A stretch of 64,000 nt of DNA from Loxodes magnus. Lineage: Eukaryota; Ciliophora; Karyorelictea; Loxodida; Loxodidae. The translations under genes and the position numbers were made by a program. Numbering within the stretch: the first letter of the stretch is position 1; each line of letters starts with the position of its first letter. Under the pieces are notes generated by a model. It searched no databases. It was not told the origin of the DNA and worked only from the letters and a program-made list of their open reading frames with translations. The DNA lies in contig CAMPDV010000270.1 in assembly GCA_946699065.1 (NCBI GenBank), positions 186,001-250,000 of the forward strand, given 5' to 3'. This document shows, in pieces, positions 37,625 to 50,100 of this stretch.

Positions 37625-37825
37625 TATCTAAGGGTTTTGGATTTCTAGAAGACAGTAAGTACAAACCACAATACCCTCACGAGAAGTTTGTTTGAGGTTT
37701 GATCTTCTTTATTTATCTTTTATTGGATTTTAAGTCACCATCGACTCTACAATCCAATAAAGATATTGTGAAGAATTAGACTTCTATCGTCTCTATTGCG
37801 ACCTCATCTTCTCGGAATAATTTAA
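37625..37825. other. GC-richer patch in the R3-specific block
   Basis: G+C is about 37% here, with CTCACGAGAAG, a repeated TTATTGGATT / AATCCAATAA pair (37716 and 37750) that could form a hairpin, and TCTCTATTGCGACC. It has the look of the other GC islands but no convincing alignment to them. Confidence 0.3.
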
Positions 37826-38920
37826 TAAGTATTTCTAGTAAATTAATCAAACTTAAAACTTTTAATTAATCTTTTTAAAGTTAAACTATTTATGAAATTT
37901 TAATTTTAAGAAAAAATCAAATTAAAAGCAATCTTAGACAAAATGTGTCACCATCGAAAAAAACTTTTTATTTTAAATCTGTGTTCTTTTCATTCTCCTT
38001 AATATAATAATCCTTCTGAGTTCAAGAAATTTAATGGGATGAAAAAATTAAATTTTAAAAAGAATCGAAAAAAAATTCCTAGTTGAATCTATTCCTATTG
38101 GTAATATATTCTTGAAGTAATTTATATAAATATATATTAAATACATTTTTTTAACAAAAATCTTATAAGAATTGTCAGCTGAAAATAGAAATAGCAACTT
38201 TCAATCCAAGATTTCGGCTTATCTTTTTCTCTGTTTCTCAATGATAAAAACATTTTATAATTACTATTATATATTAAATTAATGCAAATAAAGACATTAA
38301 TCTGATTTATTATCTTTGCAGCAAAAAATTGTGTTACATAACCATAAATTTAATAAAGAAAAGTTTTTTATTTAATTCTATAAATTAGCAAAACTAAGCT
38401 AAGTGATAATTAAGAATTAAAAAGATAATTTAATTTTCAAAATAAAAGATAGTATTCAATTTCATATATTATATATAAATTAAAAATTCTTACCTATTTA
38501 AAAATGATTTCATTTTAGAATCTAATTAATCAAAGGTTTTAGCAAAAACTTAAAACTTTTTTTCTATATCTTAATAAACTATTTACAGAACTAAAATTCG
38601 ATTTAACGTTTTAACTTTATAATTTCTAATTTATGCAAAAAGATTAAATCAATCAATTAAGATTAAAAAATTGAATAAATGTTAATTCCTTCAAATAAAA
38701 AATGCTTAAAAATGATTAAAGAAAAATTTACTATATAAGCATTAAAAATTGTTTGAAAAAATAAAAATATTTTGTATAGAAAAAGCAAAAATGTCAAATA
38801 ACTTAAAAATTTGCTATAATAACATAGCATAATAAATTAGCATGGCTTCACCGTTTTTAGATTAGCCACGATTTTAACAGTTCAATATTGTTAAATAGGA
38901 TATATCTTCAAAATGAAGTC

Positions 38921-39240
38921 ATGGCAGATTCCATCTCTTACGATTACTAAGGCAGTGCTCACCAACTCGCCAAGTTAGATTCTAAAATAAATAATCTTCC
39001 TAAACAAATGTGTTCTGCTTCAGGACTACTAAGTTAAACAGAAATTAACAAATAGAAACAAAATATAAAAATATTTTATCAAATATATAATATAAATCCC
39101 AATAACGAAAAAAAAGTAAGTGCTACAACGTAATAAATAATTAAAAATTATCAATACATAAAAAATACTCAATAATGTCAAAACACATTAAAAAAAATAA
39201 AACTGAGAAAAAATGAATAAAAAATTGTTCTAAAGGATTT
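38921..39240 (+). pseudogene. R3 copy of the small conserved ORF (MADSISYDYQGSA...)
   Basis: It starts at ATG 38921 and encodes MADSISYDYQGSAHQLAKLD, close to the R1 copy at 1740. After about 50 codons an 8-nt insertion and a longer A run shift the frame, though KKVS-TQQIIKNYQYIKN is recovered. The downstream frame is then lost, so this copy is probably not functional over its full length. Confidence 0.35.
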
Positions 39241-42239
39241 ATTTAAAAAATACTTAAAATGCTTAAAAAAATAAAAATAAATAATCATTAAAAGTATAAA
39301 TGAATGTTTAATTATTAGCTAAGGAATTACGAAATAAGTTATCATATGGGATTAAGTATTATCTTATGATAAGAACTAAGAAATAAATAATAGAAATTAT
39401 TCAAAATGAATATCGTTTTAGATCTATCTATTGCATAAATTTACTCCTATAAAATAATTATTTCATTCTAGGAGACTTTATATTGTAAAGTTATTTTATT
39501 AAAATTTAAAATTTATTTTAGATTGCCAAAATAAATTATATTATTTTAAATATATAGTTTTATACATTTACTATTTACTTACTTTAAAATTTGAGGAAAT
39601 TATTTAAAATGGTTTATTTTATTTTTTTATTACATAATTTTTTGCTATCAGAAATACTTAAACTATTATCAAAGATAAATTATTTGGATTAAAATAATTT
39701 TTCTAAATTATTTGTCTATAGTAAATTAAACATTTGATTATTCTGCCTTATTTAATAGTATTATATCTAAAAATCAATAACAGAACGAAAATAAAATAGA
39801 TTGATTTTGCCAAAACATTAAGATGTAATTAATTTAAGCAAAATAAAGATATCAGAAAAAGGTTTTAATTTTAATATTTTTTATTTACTAAAGGTAATTA
39901 TTACATATTCTAAATATTTAACTTATTTATTCTATACTTTTACTTTCCTTCAATATTTTATTTTTTTATGACTATTTATGTTTTCTTGCTTCCGAAAACT
40001 ACTTTCTTATTAGTTATTTAATTTTTTTCTGCCAAACAAAGCTATTTATATTCCTTTATATTCTATATTTTCATAATTATTAGTTTTTTATATCTTAATG
40101 CTTTACTAGTTAACTTTAATTTTACCTCATTTAAATAGTGATACTTCGGAGGTTGGATCTTTTAATAATCTAAAATTAAGATAGTTAATTAGCTCGAATA
40201 TACTTAAGCAAGTTCAAATGGTACGAGAATGGATTCTTTTAAAAATATAAATTTTGAAGATTTGAGTGAATAATCTAATTTTAACTAATAATTTTAATAT
40301 TAAAATTATAAGCATCATAATTACAATATTTTGATAGTGGAATCTTCTTTATTTACACTACTTATGCTAAAAATATAAATTAAAAAGATTATTTTAAGAA
40401 TATCAAGATTGTAATAACTATTCTTAAATATATATATTTTTATGCATTATATATATCAAAAAATTCTGTATTTTAGATTTCTTGAAGTTAAAAAGAAAAC
40501 AATTTTTGGGATATTAAAAATCTAGAGATTAAATATTTATTAATTTATTTTAAATTAGCTTTTTACTATTAATCTTTACTTTAATTTTTAGAACCTATAA
40601 AATATCAAAACTTTTTACACTTGGTTATGAAACTAAATATCTAATTCTTAATTTTTACACATTATTTTTTAATTTCTGTAATAAAGATTTTAGATTAACA
40701 AAGATAGATTAATTTACAATTATATTCTTAAGTCTATATACCAAAAATTTGAATAGGATGTGAGAAGAAGTTTAGAAATTCTTTTGAATTTTTCATTTCC
40801 CCTATAATAAGTAAAAATTTACTTTCACTAAAAGTAGCAAACTTCTATATAAAACTAATAAATAATTATATTTTCATGGTGTAATTAAATAAAAGTTTCA
40901 CTTAGAAAAATTGGATTAAAAAAAGTTAATAAAGTGTAAGAAAATATATAAGATCTAATATAATTATATTAACCCTTTTTTCATTACGAAATTACCATCT
41001 TATTCTTATATGTTTAATTTTTTTTGCCTAATTTATCTAACATAAAATAACTACAAGTCAAAAAGAAGCATAATTTGATTTAATCTTAGCAAGTTAGTTT
41101 AATGACAAAATTTATATAAATTAATAAAAATTTAGTTTAAACTACTTTATTTAATAACTATTTAATCTTATTAAAAACTTTTTATTTATTTAAGTTACAT
41201 TAATAATTAGTATAAATGAAGGAAGTAGGAAGTAAATCATCAATAGATAGAATAATTAATTTAATAAATTAAATTTTAAACCTAATAAAATTGGTAAATT
41301 ACTAACTATTTGTTTCCAGCAATGTTTTTATAAGATAAGACATATTAAGAAAAAACTAAATTTATAGTTTTATAAATTTTTACTATAGTAAATTAAAAGA
41401 AACTGAAACTAAAAAATTGAATATAAAGAACATTTAAATAATTTAGAAGGAAAATGGAAAAATTATGTTAGTTAAGATTATTATAACTATTTAGAATATC
41501 ATTATTAAACAAAATATTAATAATATTTATGCTATGAATCCCCCTGCTTTTATTTGTTTACAATAAAGATAATTAAACAATAATATTGTGTAATTTAATA
41601 TTTTTTAAAAGTTTAAACTTATTATTTAAATATAAATAAAGAGAAAAATATCTAAAATATTCTTTACTCTATCTTATTTTAAGATTTAAAGCATCAATTT
41701 AGTTACTATGCTAATTATCTAATAGGAATTATTTCTATTAGTATAATATTCTTTTTATCTATTTAATATTTATATTTTTTAATATAATCACATTATAGTA
41801 TATCTATCCTTTTTCATATCATTAATCATTATTTATTTATTCATTTATTATATTTTAAGACTAACTAAAATGAAAATGAGCAGGCTCAGCTTTATTCGTA
41901 AATCTTGATTGAATAAGTCAGTAAATTCTTAATTTTAGGTTATTTAGTTACTATGGGATTATTTAATTTTATTGCCTAGATAAGTTAGATAGTTATCAAA
42001 TTTCTTTAAATTACTGATAGAAATAGAAAAAGCTAATATTTTGAATTAAAACTCAATCTCAAAGTACATTTAATATCTAATTTTTATATTTATTAGTCTC
42101 ACCAAAATATTTAATTACCATAAATTTTTTAAAATTACTTCTGAGAAAATATAACATATAGCATAATATAATTTATTAAAGTGGTGTCTTCTTTATTAGA
42201 TTTGTCACGAATTTAGTTTAAAGAAAAAAACTAAAAATG

Positions 42240-42610
42240 TTCTCTTATTGACTATTATTTCTTGCAACACAATCTCGAGACATTGTAGTTTCCAAATGGG
42301 AACTTCTTGTAAATTCCAAGTTCATGAATTTTGATTAAATTATCATATTCTTTGAAATTAGATATCAGAATAGTAAATCAAAAATAATGGAACTTCTCTT
42401 TGTCTTTTCTTCTACTTCTTTGAACCTACTACCTTGTTAATCAACATGGAAAGGTAGAGATAAGATTGGAACCAAGAGCTTTTGACTAAGAATCCATCAT
42501 CAGATGAACCTTCTTTTTCCCCGAATAAGTTAGACATCTCCCATTAGATCCCTTCTACCCTTATCTATGGCATTATCCAGATTGAAAACCCTACCGACAG
42601 TGGTCTTCAT
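42240..42610. other. GC-island in repeat R3
   Basis: Direct counterpart of 5455-5825 in R1, with a short deletion (the R1 sequence CTCTAGTGATA before CCCCGAATAAG is missing) and several substitutions. Interpretation is the same as for the R1 copy. Confidence 0.45.
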
Positions 42611-43480
42611 CCATATTTAATATATATTATCTAAGAAAATAATTAAAAAAAATTAAATTTCTAATAAGTAAAAATAAATAATAAGTTGTAAAATCAGTAT
42701 AAGTAGATTAGAAAGAAAAACTTATCTTCAAATTTTGTAAATTCATTTGGACGTATCAATCTTTGAAATCTACTTAGAAGATAATTTAATTGAAATTACT
42801 ATAAGAGTAATAACAATTATAAATAATATTCATTCTTGCTTCCTATATAAAATACAACAGGAGAAAGAGAAAATATTTAAGTTATTGAAGTTATTACTCT
42901 CTGTTTTTAAATTATGCCAAATTTAAAAGTTAATTGGATAAAATTTGTGCATCACCTATCAAGATGAATGGTGACAAAGGAATTTTAACAAAGTGAATTT
43001 ATAAACTTATTTTTATCAATACCCCTCAATTTCAAATAAATAAAAGAAAGTTTTTCAAATGAGAGATTTAAATCAGTGCTAATAATTAAATTAAAATTTT
43101 GAATGCTAATAGAATGAAATGATAAAACTATTATAATCTTAATAGAAAAATTAGTTTAGTTTTGTAAGATTAATAAATTAAGTTCTATAAATTTTCTATA
43201 TAATCATTAATTTAAAATTTAATTGAAATTAATAAATCTAAATATAAGCTTATCTATTTGATTATTTTGGAATCTAAAATTAAACAGTAAAATTAAAAAT
43301 TGTACATTTTTTAATTAATCATATAAAATAAAAAAATAGACTACTCGCAATTTTTACATCATACAAAATTCTAATCTAGTTTCGTTTAAAATATCATACT
43401 TTATATTAAGATGATCCATTAGAAAAAAATTTAACATTTTTCTGTATTCAAATAAATTTTATTATTGACTAGCTTTATTT

Positions 43481-46400
43481 TAATTAGATTTTTAATGATA
43501 TTAATTTTATTAAAAGTAGATAAATTTAAATCTATTTTAACAGAATTAAGTTAAGATTATATGTTAAAAAATAAAATTACTTTTTACTTAATATATGTAA
43601 ATATATTTTAAAATCTAAAGCATAAGAAAACGTTGTTTTAAGATTCTAATTATTTAAAATATTTAAAATCTCTTTTTATAAAGGATTTTGATTTTGAAAA
43701 ATTATTATTATTAGTAATAATCCTGCAAAACTTAGTAAATTATTTAAATATAAGCAGAAAAATGTTTATAAAAGATAATAAAATTTTATTATAGTAAATA
43801 AATCTATATAAATAAATTTATAATAGTTTTAATTTAATCATAGTTACCATATAAATATCTATTTACTTAAATGATTAAATAAAATAATTTGATTAAAGCA
43901 AGATTTTTTATTTTAAGATTAGAATTAATATAAAATTATATAGTAAGTTTATAAATTTAAATAAATATATATTTTTAACGTAATTTAGTTATTTTAAATT
44001 ACTATTTTAGAAATAATAAGTCTAATATTTTAGCTTTAAAAAATAAAAAAGGTATTCTAATCAAAAATTATGTCAATTTTATAATACTTCAATAATTTCA
44101 TTCCTTATAAGAATGATACAAAAATTATGAAAAATAATAAATTTAAGAAAAAATAAATTTCTGATAATAGATAAAATTATAAAAAATATTTTGTTATTTC
44201 ATTAAAATTTGAAATTGGAGATTATTTTAAAAATATAAGATTTAACATATTTAATAATAATAAAAAATATTTAATTTTCATTATTTAGAAATTATTTTGT
44301 ATTTAAATGATATGCAAATCTTAGAATGTAAATTTTGTAAAATTAATGATTTTTCTTATAAATTAAAATGTATATTAAACTTTTTCAATTTGATATTTTA
44401 ATTTCTTCTTTATTTTAAAACTTTTCTATTTTCTTTCAAAATTTAAAAAATGGGACCTTAAGTTTTAAACAGAAGAAATTTAATGAGTAACAAGTTTTTG
44501 AGACTGCTCATCAAAATTTGCTATTTACTTTAGTGCACTTCAATTTTAAGCATATATCTTCTTGTAGAAAAGGAATAAAGTTTAAAAATGCTTTTAGGAA
44601 GCTTTATATCGAAAAATTTATCTTCCCTCGGAATTAATCTATTTTTATTCCAAATTTAATAAACTCGAATAAGCTTTTTGATTTGAGTTTGTCAGTCAGC
44701 AAAAATGTAAAATTATAAAATGTAGAATAGCAGAATAGCAGAATAAAAAGAAGCCTTTTATATATATAAATAAAATGGAATTAAAAAAGTTCGCAAAATT
44801 AAATTCTTGCAATGTAATTATATTAAGAAAATTTTGCTGTTAAATTTAAATAATAAATAAACATTTATTTTAAGCCTTTAAAGTCGGATCTTTTCCTTGA
44901 ATACTGAATTCAAATACCTATAAAAAGATATTTTTGACTCATTATTTTACTGCTGCTATTATTTTTTATTTCTTTCCATGTTTTATTTTTCAACCTTCGT
45001 CAGAACCAACTATTAGACTTTACTTGATATTACTTATTAAATATAATACTTCTATTAATTACTTGGATTTTAGGTTTTAAAGGTTTAATTATACGATAAA
45101 ATATGCTTTATGTCTGACTCCAAATATTTTTAATTACCTTTTCCTTAATAAAAAGAAATCTATGCATTTCCTGATACGATCAAACATTTCATATTTCCCT
45201 CAAAAAGCTAAGTAAATATTTTTGGAAGCTAATGTTTTGAAAATTAGCAAAATAATATTGATTAAGCAACTTAAAAGCATTAAGCATTACGATATACAAT
45301 TGGCAGATAATAATATAACTCGAGAGAAAATTGAAGATGATTAGATAACTTAAAGGAATGACAATAAAAATGGTAATTAAATAAAAGGTGTAGGTTTGGT
45401 AGATCTTCGTAACTATAAGAAGGAATGAATTGGTTGATGATGATTTTTAGTTTAGATAATATTAATAAGTTGATAATTAAATGAATACTAAGAGACATAA
45501 TAAAAGTGTTAGAAGTGAAATATAATATGATTACGTTATAATTTGATATAAATATATTTAAAATATATAATTGATTTACTATTTTTTATAAATACTGTTA
45601 AATTTTTTTATAGTTCATATATAAATAACCTTGTATAATAATAAGCTAATATATCAGCTTAATCTTTATTTTTATACTCTTTTTTATACTTTAAAGAATT
45701 ATTTTATACTCTTGCTATATTTTATCCTTTTTGTATATAGGAAATGTTAAAACATTTGATAATCTAAAAACTTCAAACAATTTATTAATTCAAATAATAC
45801 TAAAATTAAACAAATTTGCACATCCTATCTATTAATCATCATAATTACAGTTTATAGTCTTAAGTATTATAGTATCAGATGGCAAATGTCAATTATATAG
45901 CTTTGCATTAACAAATTAAAATTACAAAGCTATAGTATTTTATTAAAGTTAGAACTAGCAACATGGAGATGCTATCTCTACTACAACAATAGCAGATAAC
46001 AATATTAAATGAGTATAAAATAAATGCAATCTATTAATTAATTTATAGCCAAAGAGTTTTATTATTAGTACGAAGGCTTATAAAAGGTAGTTATATAGAG
46101 TGTCAAAATTATAAAAAGAAATGATATTCAAAATAATAAATTACCTAGAGTTTAATTACAGAGTATGTAAATAAAAACTCATGCTTAGTTGATACATTAG
46201 AGAGTTATTTTGTTAATCTAATTAATAGATATATTTTAGTTGGCATTATTATAATAATCTTGAGGTATTTATAATTAATACAGGCACATTTGTATCCTAT
46301 TTATAAATTTCTAAACTTAATCTTTTAATACTTTTTTATCCTAACATCTTGCTTTTTTAATATGCTAAGACTTTTTCTGAAATTTGGAAAAATATTAATA

Positions 46401-47108
46401 GTTTTTTCAGAATTAAACGTTTTAACGTAAATAATGCCAAAGTCTATAGCACTTTATAATTTAAGCATCTATTATTATAAATGAAACCTTAGATAAGAAT
46501 CGAAGCTTAAAATATAAAAGCAAAATATAATAAAAGAAAATCCTAGATATAGTTCTGTTTGCACATACGAGAACAATAATTTGAATAACTTTCATAATGC
46601 AAAATCATTAATTTAAGGATGCTTTAGAATAGAGGTAAGAAATATAAATTTTACAACTCTAATCTCTTAAACTAGATTTAATCATTCAACATGAATTCAA
46701 ATTTCATACAATATCATTAAAATAGTTATTAAGATAGATCTCTTAAAGTGTCATACTTATAAAAAGAAACCAAGCATTAACTAAATAAAAAGCTTATAAT
46801 ATCAAATTAGAAATTTTTATTATAAGCTAGAGATGAAACTTGTGGAGTATATTATTATTTAAACTTAAGCTTGATTTTTCATAAGCATTAGGATATTTAA
46901 AGAAAAATGATGTAATTATATCCAATTTTTCCCTTTAAAAGGTAAATTAAGTTAGAAAATATATATAAGAATTTAAAATAAAGAGATATAAAAGCATTAT
47001 ATGAAAATTGCTTTATCTTATATATAAAAAGTAAGATTATCGAAATGACTAAGCCATTTTAAAGAATAACTTTTTCTTAATTTAGAGTTTAAGTATATAA
47101 GTTAAAGT
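43481..47108. other. AT-rich intergenic stretch, no gene supported
   Basis: Mostly AT-rich sequence. Features seen are an (AGAATAGC)2.6 microrepeat at about 44724-44742 and the hairpin at 45896-45934. The plus-strand frame around 46280-46560 (for example TFSEIWKNINSFFRIKRF) looks protein-like, but nothing else supports it, and open frames are cheap under this code. Confidence 0.4.
45896..45934. repeat. Perfect 10-bp hairpin
   Basis: TATAGCTTTG (45896-45905) and CAAAGCTATA (45925-45934) pair perfectly across a 19-nt loop. Isolated, with no gene nearby. A structural RNA or a small inverted-repeat relic are possibilities. Confidence 0.5.
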
Positions 47109-50100
47109 TCATCATTCCAATCCAAAATTAAAATCTTCTATATCTTTCTCTAGTTCCTGCTCTTTACTTTCTACTTCTTTTTCATCTATATAAATATTAA
47201 TTTTTCAAAAAAGTGTCTTTATATTCATTAGATGCAACTCTAAACTATAATCACATCTACTAACCTTCAATATTTTGAGATTTCTTCAAATCTTATAAGA
47301 ATTGTTGTTTTAGTCTCTAATTGGAAGATCATTTTTTGTAATACCATCGATCTAGTGTAACTCTAGTTACTTTAGCTTGGTACATTTAAAAATCACTTAA
47401 GTGATACTTTTCTTTATATCAACATCGTGCAGTTTCAAACTTTTTAAGCTTTAGATTCCTACTATTTCATTAACAACCTCTTCATTTCATTAAGCTATCT
47501 AGCCTAGTTTTAAAGATTTTAAATGTAAGCAATTTTATTTGATGGTCAAGATAGTTTCATTACTAACCTCTTACACGTTAGAAAGTTCTATTATTTTAAT
47601 TTTCTTGCATTACTAGAGAATGATTCTTATGGTATCATCTAGTAACTAAGGTAGATCAATTAAGCACAATTATTCTAATTTCTAGCAATTATTACTTATT
47701 TATTATAGAGATGCATTGCCAAGTCACGGTAGTTTCTTTAAGCATATTGATTGCAGGCTATGGGGCTTGTCTATTAGAAGAGTTAAAGCTTAATCATCAA
47801 AAAATTAACAGTTGATAATACTTATTTCCTTAAGGTTAAAATAATTCTATTACATCAAATTGCTAAACTGATCCAAACCAAAATTTCCATTCAAATTCAA
47901 GCTATTTAAATGAAACCCTTTTGTCTTATCCAATATCTAATCACTAGAGTTATTAAATTCGAAGCTCAGTTTCTTCAACTTAGGACAATATCTAATAAAC
48001 TAATGAAAATGCTCATTCTAGTTAATCTAAATCTCCTCAATGTTACTCCCATATACTTTTAGGTATTATTTAATAGCCTTTGTTTCCAATATTTAGCTAC
48101 TAAGTTTTAGGACTCTAATCTTCATATTCTAACAATAGTTCTACAAAAACACGCCTGTAAAGGCTTTACCTTCATTATGCTAATATTCTTGTGAGCAATT
48201 AGTCACTTCTAATTTTATTAGACTATAGCATGTCTTCAGAAACTCTAAGTCACTATCGTTATACATTCCTATCATAACTAGCACTCTCAAATTTTTCAGG
48301 GGAAACATATCATGGATAACAAACTGCTTATTATAAGTATATAGAAAGAGTTCTTATAGACTGTTCTGCTTCTTTTACTCCTAGATAAGGTATTAGTTAA
48401 ACAAAAGGCTTTTATATAGCATCATGTGTAGCTTGTTAAGAAATATTTGGGATAGATTTTTAGCGTCGATAGTCAATCTTTAGACAAAAGAGCGATTAAA
48501 TAGATTAATTAGTCATTAGAGTTTATTGGTGAAAGTTTCTTAGCTTAGATGCATTTTCTTTATAGTAATTTTATTTAAAAAATGCACAGTATAGTAAAAA
48601 ATTTTGCTTGTAGTTTGAAGTTAAACGATATCTCTTAGAGTCAGAAATTCGAATATTAGTTTCATTACATTTTTATTTCCGAAAAAACGAAGCAATTGTA
48701 GTTAGTCAAGGTGATTACTATTAGGTAAGGAAGAATTTTAAAAGTCTTATTCAGGGAAAAGGCCTTCATAGGAGAAATTTCCATTATAGGAAAAACGAAA
48801 ATTATTTTAAACGTATTTATGTGATTTTGTGAGCTGATTTTTAAGGAAAAGGCTATGAAATTATTCGCCTGTTTAATATTTAACAAAAGCTGTACCTGTT
48901 AAATCATCATTTTGTCAGTCACCATCAATTATATTTCCATTCCTATAAAATAAAATTCCTTTTCCTTCCCTTTTTCCATTCTAAAAATGTCCTTAATATT
49001 TGTTCCCGTTTTCGTATTTTACAAGTCCATATCCATTGTGAGGTAAATTATTTTTTCACTCTCCCTAAAATTTTTCTCCGTTTTTATAATATAATATTCC
49101 TTTTCCTTGTCTTTTTTCACTTTAAATTTCTCCTTCAAATTTATCTCCATTTTCGTAATTTATAATTCCCTAACCATTATGAAGTAAATCATTTTTTCAC
49201 TCTCCCTAAATTTTTTCTCCGTTTTTATAATATAAAATACCTTTTCCTTCTCTTTTTCCATTCTAAAATTAACCAGAATACTTATCTCCGTTTTTATAAA
49301 TAAAATTTCCATTCCCTTTTTGTTAATCGTTTTATCAATTTCCAATATATTTATTCCCATTTTTGCATTATAAAGTTCCTTAACCTTTTCTTTTTCCATT
49401 CTTAAATTATCCTTCATATTTATCTCCGTTTGAATACTTTAAGATACCTTAATCATTTTAAAGATCATTTTTTCAATCTCCATCATATTTATCTCCATTT
49501 ATAGACACTATAATTCCTTTTCCTTCTTTTTTTCCATTTTGAAACTAGCCTTCATATTTATCACCATTTTAATACTATCATTATCCATAACCACTTTGGA
49601 TATCATTTTACCATTTTCCTTTATAAATTTATCCATTTGTATAAGTTTAATTCCCTAATCCTTCTCTTTTACCATTTATAAAAACTCCTTCATAGATATC
49701 TCCATTTGAATATTTTAATTAACCTTTTCCATTTTGAACATCATTTTGTCACTCTCCGTCATAATTGTCTCCATTTAAACAAGTTAAAAATCCATGTCCT
49801 TCTCTTTTTCCATTCGAAAACTAGCCTTTATAGATATCACCATTTTAATATTTGTATTCACCATAGCCATTAATAGAGTCATTCAATCATTCACCATTAT
49901 ATTCTTCACCATTATTGTAAATTTGTTTTCCTTATCCTTTCTTTTTCCCATTTTTAAATATTCCAATATATTTATCTCCATTTTAAAACAATAATTATCC
50001 CTATCCATTTTGAAGATCTCTTTGTCATTCGCCTTCGTGGACATCTCCGTTCTAATAAATAAATTTAGCTTTTCCAATCCTTTGTCCATCTTAAAATTAT

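Larger units (their letters stand above)
35830..38205. mobile_element. 2.4-kb block present in R3 (and partly R2), absent from R1
   Basis: R1 reads straight from TTTGCATTCA to AGATTTCGGCTT at 1009-1030. R3 has about 2.38 kb between the same sequences, and R2 carries the first 650 bases of it. It is either an insertion shared by R2 and R3 or a deletion in R1. It contains a possible coding region at 36380 and a GC-richer patch at 37625-37825. No terminal repeats, target duplication or transposase motif was recognised. Confidence 0.6.
33360..43480 (+). repeat. Long dispersed repeat, copy R3 (most complete)
   Basis: 33360-33780 matches 19330-19570 plus 20410-20620. 34652-35825 matches R2 and R1. 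35830-36505 matches R2 only. 38208-43478 matches R1 1019-6687 with a few percent difference. It holds one LINE insertion (33788-34651) and a 2.4-kb block missing from R1 (35830-38205). Similarity to R1 ends at TTGACTAGCTTTATTT at about 43478. The junction in R1 coincides with the LINE 3' end, so the repeat either ends there or its continuation was separated by the LINE insertion. Confidence 0.9.

Noticed and set aside
47841-47900. TGA codon at 47740 in the LRR region as evidence of pseudogenisation
   Set aside because: The frame continues with regular LRRs on both sides, and UGA is a sense codon elsewhere in the same gene.
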